From contig CAIKQM010000710.1 of the NCBI GenBank assembly GCA_903829565.1, positions 1 to 7,014 on the forward strand: a DNA stretch of 7,014 nt. The letters run 5' to 3'. Positions 5,659 through 7,014 of the stretch are shown here, piece by piece (within the stretch, counting starts at the first letter, position 1; each line of letters starts with the position of its first letter). This DNA is from an uncultured Planctomycetota bacterium (GTDB lineage: Bacteria; Planctomycetota; UBA1135; GCA-002686595). The notes beneath the pieces are model-generated. The model did no database searches. It was not told where the DNA came from and saw only the letters and a program-made list of their open reading frames with translations. Made by a program: the position numbers and the translations under genes.

Positions 5659-6528
5659 ATGCAAGCGACACCGTCCTACCTAGCACTACACCCCGCGCAG
5701 GAACTGTGGCCCGAACGACTGCGCACCTTAGAGGGTGCCCCGCAAGCCTTGTGGCTGCGCGGCCAAGTGAGCCATCTTGCTACGCCACGCACGGTAGCCA
5801 TCGTCGGGTCGCGTGCGCCCTCCCCGTATGGTGAGGCACAAGCACGGCGTTTTGCAGGGGCCTTGGCTCGGGCAGGCATTGCGGTGGTGTCCGGTCTCGC
5901 ACGCGGTGTGGATCATGCGGCGCACGAGGCCGCTCTGGATGCGGGCGGCAAGACCATCGCGGTTCTGGGCTGTGGCGTCGATCGACCATGGCCAGCGGGG
6001 CCCTTGGCTGAGCGCATGGCGCTGGAAGGGTTGCTCGTGTCGGAGTACGAGCCGGGTCGTGAGCCACGCCCCCACCACTTTCCACTGCGCAACCGCATCA
6101 TCTCGGGGCTGGCGGATGGCGTGCTCGTCATCGAAGCAGCCCAAGCCTCGGGTTCGTTGATCACGGCTCGTTGGGCCGCTGACCAAGGACGCATCGTGTG
6201 GGCACTACCTGGCCGGGTGGACCATCCGCACTCGCGCGGCACACACCGCTTGTTGCGCGATGGGGCCACGTTGGTCGAAGACCCCGAGGAGATTGTGCGT
6301 GAGCTATTGGGTACGGCCCCAGCAGAGCGCGAGCGTGCTGCCACACTCGAAGAACTGCAGGGTCTGGAACAGCAGTTAGTTGCGGCGCTCGAAGGCGAGA
6401 CACTCAGCTCAGCTGAGCTGGTCGAACGAGTGCAAGGTGAAGCCGTGCCGGTGCTGGCGACTCTGGTAGAGCTCGAACTGCGCGGCTTGGTGCTACGCGG
6501 ACCTGGAGGTTTGTGGAGGCGCCTGTGA
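5659..6528 (+). CDS. dprA: DNA-processing protein DprA (Smf)
   Basis: DprA binds incoming single-stranded DNA in the cytoplasm during natural transformation, protects it and loads RecA. In many bacteria it is present outside an evident competence system. The protein has 289 residues from the ATG at 5659. The Rossmann-like core shows AIVGSRAPSPYG (47-58), SGLARGVDHAAH (78-89), GKTIAVLGCGVD (97-108), FPLRNRIISGLADGVLVIEA (141-160), SGSLITARWAADQGR (164-178) and ALPGRVDHPHSRGTHRLLRDGA (182-203). Residues about 230-289 look like the winged-helix C-terminal domain (EQQLVAALEGETLSSAELV...LVELELRGLVLR). The N-terminal region before the core is short (about 45 residues), so a complete SAM-like domain is doubtful. 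The usual Asn of the S.G.N.L motif is His196. The gene ends 16 bp from a convergent gene. Confidence 0.96.
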   Translation: MQATPSYLALHPAQELWPERLRTLEGAPQALWLRGQVSHLATPRTVAIVGSRAPSPYGEAQARRFAGALARAGIAVVSGLARGVDHAAHEAALDAGGKTIAVLGCGVDRPWPAGPLAERMALEGLLVSEYEPGREPRPHHFPLRNRIISGLADGVLVIEAAQASGSLITARWAADQGRIVWALPGRVDHPHSRGTHRLLRDGATLVEDPEEIVRELLGTAPAERERAATLEELQGLEQQLVAALEGETLSSAELVERVQGEAVPVLATLVELELRGLVLRGPGGLWRRL

Positions 6529-6544
6529 GGAGCGCACAACCGAT

Positions 6545-6745
6545 TCAGGTCGTGCTGGCAAAGGTGTGTTCGACCACCAGCATCAAGACGATCAGCACCG
6601 CAAGACCGCCAAAGAACATCAGCAAACGCTTGGGCAGGGCCTTGAGCATCGAGTCATCCGTGCGATCGGCATACATCCCCGATAACACCACGATCGGCAC
6701 AACAATGGCGATGAACAACAGCAGGTGCACGATGGGATCCTTCAC
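6545..6745 (-). CDS. Small membrane protein with two predicted transmembrane segments
   Basis: I do not recognise this 66-residue protein. It has two hydrophobic stretches, about residues 5-24 (IVHLLLFIAIVVPIVVLSGM) and 41-62 (LLMFFGGLAVLIVLMLVV), joined by a short charged loop (YADRTDDSMLKALPKR). That suggests a helical hairpin in the membrane with both ends on one side. The GTG start at 6745 is well supported. A GGAGGT Shine-Dalgarno sits 5 nt upstream, and the start overlaps the stop of the preceding gene as GTGA, so the two are probably translated together. Its 3' end faces dprA with 16 bp between stops and no clear terminator. A chance frame is unlikely given the ribosome binding site and the two clean membrane segments. 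Confidence 0.75.
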   Translation of the reverse strand: MKDPIVHLLLFIAIVVPIVVLSGMYADRTDDSMLKALPKRLLMFFGGLAVLIVLMLVVEHTFASTT

Positions 6746-7014
6746 GCTTGACCTCCACCACCTAGAATCGTGGGTGCCCCGCCGGTGGCACCCTTACCTG
6801 TGGAGCTTTTGCCAACCGCGGTGCGATCGGGCGCAGCCGCTGCTTCGTCTACACCTAGTAAGCGATCCGCCTCGACACCTTGCACATCCAACAGGGCGAG
6901 CACATTCAACAGGCCCGCGAGTGCTCCAAAGCAGATGCCCGCTTCGTGGTACGGCACCTCGCCGCGGATCAAGGCATGACCATGCAGCCATTCCAGAACA
7001 AAGCTCGGACCTCC
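6742..7014 (-). CDS. C-terminal part of an unrecognised membrane protein, cut by window edge
   Basis: The frame is open to the right edge without a stop, giving at least 90 residues that end at the TGA at 6744-6742. The visible part starts GGPSFVLEWLHGHALIRGEV, continues to a hydrophobic segment AGICFGALAGLLNVLALLDV, likely transmembrane, and ends in a Gly/Ala/Thr-rich tail closing with ILGGGGQA. The AGLLN.L...D pattern recalls a small planctomycetal membrane family (possibly the DUF6677 type), but this is a weak recollection. A TTG at 6972 could be read as a start, but nothing supports it over continuation beyond the window. The gene overlaps the downstream 66-residue gene by 4 nt (GTGA), so it is the first visible member of a - strand operon. 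The codons of its Gly-rich end contain that gene's Shine-Dalgarno. Confidence 0.7.
   Translation of the reverse strand, partial: GGPSFVLEWLHGHALIRGEVPYHEAGICFGALAGLLNVLALLDVQGVEADRLLGVDEAAAAPDRTAVGKSSTGKGATGGAPTILGGGGQA
6751..6756 (-). promoter_or_regulatory. Ribosome binding site of the small membrane protein, inside the upstream gene
   Basis: On the - strand GGAGGT lies 5 nt before the GTG at 6745. It sits within the Gly-rich final codons of the upstream gene and decides the GTG start of the 66-residue protein. Confidence 0.75.

Overview
This is a GC-rich bacterial window with five genes or gene parts on the + strand, followed by two convergent genes on the - strand that run off the right edge. 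The best guess for its source is a member of the Planctomycetota or a close relative. The grounds are a secreted HEAT-like protein carrying an LTG...W.RWW..NKDKF block that I associate with planctomycetal proteins, and a McsA-like protein with a Cys-x-x-Asp variant of the second zinc site. This assignment comes from recalled family patterns, not from a search.

Layout: (1) 3-998, the 3' part of murD (peptidoglycan precursor synthesis), cut by the left edge. (2) 1079-1651, a McsA-like protein with paired Cys motifs and a C-terminal UVR motif. (3) 1652-2022, a 371-bp non-coding gap that ends in an exact 21-bp tandem duplication directly before the clpC ribosome binding site. (4) 2023-4572, full-length clpC, an AAA+ unfoldase with two ATPase domains, a UVR-type middle domain and a ClpP-docking loop. 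(5) 4618-4654, a strong intrinsic-terminator hairpin. (6) 4666-5538, an exported protein with HEAT-like helices and a charged low-complexity tail, starting almost on top of the terminator. (7) 5659-6528, dprA (DNA uptake and recombination mediator). (8) 7014-6545 on the - strand, the C-terminal part of an unrecognised membrane protein, coupled by a GTGA overlap to a 66-residue protein with two membrane segments.

The functional core is the McsA-like protein and ClpC. In Firmicutes, McsA activates the arginine kinase McsB, which tags proteins for ClpC-ClpP. Here the zinc/UVR adaptor and a ClpC with the glutamates of the presumed phospho-arginine pockets sit side by side, but no McsB lies between them. 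MurD, DprA and the membrane proteins have no evident functional link to this pair. Nothing in the window looks like a mobile element, CRISPR array, rRNA or tRNA. The most interesting signals are the McsB-less McsA/ClpC pair, the 21-bp tandem repeat ahead of clpC, the divergent motifs in MurD, and the terminator that abuts the start of the exported protein.
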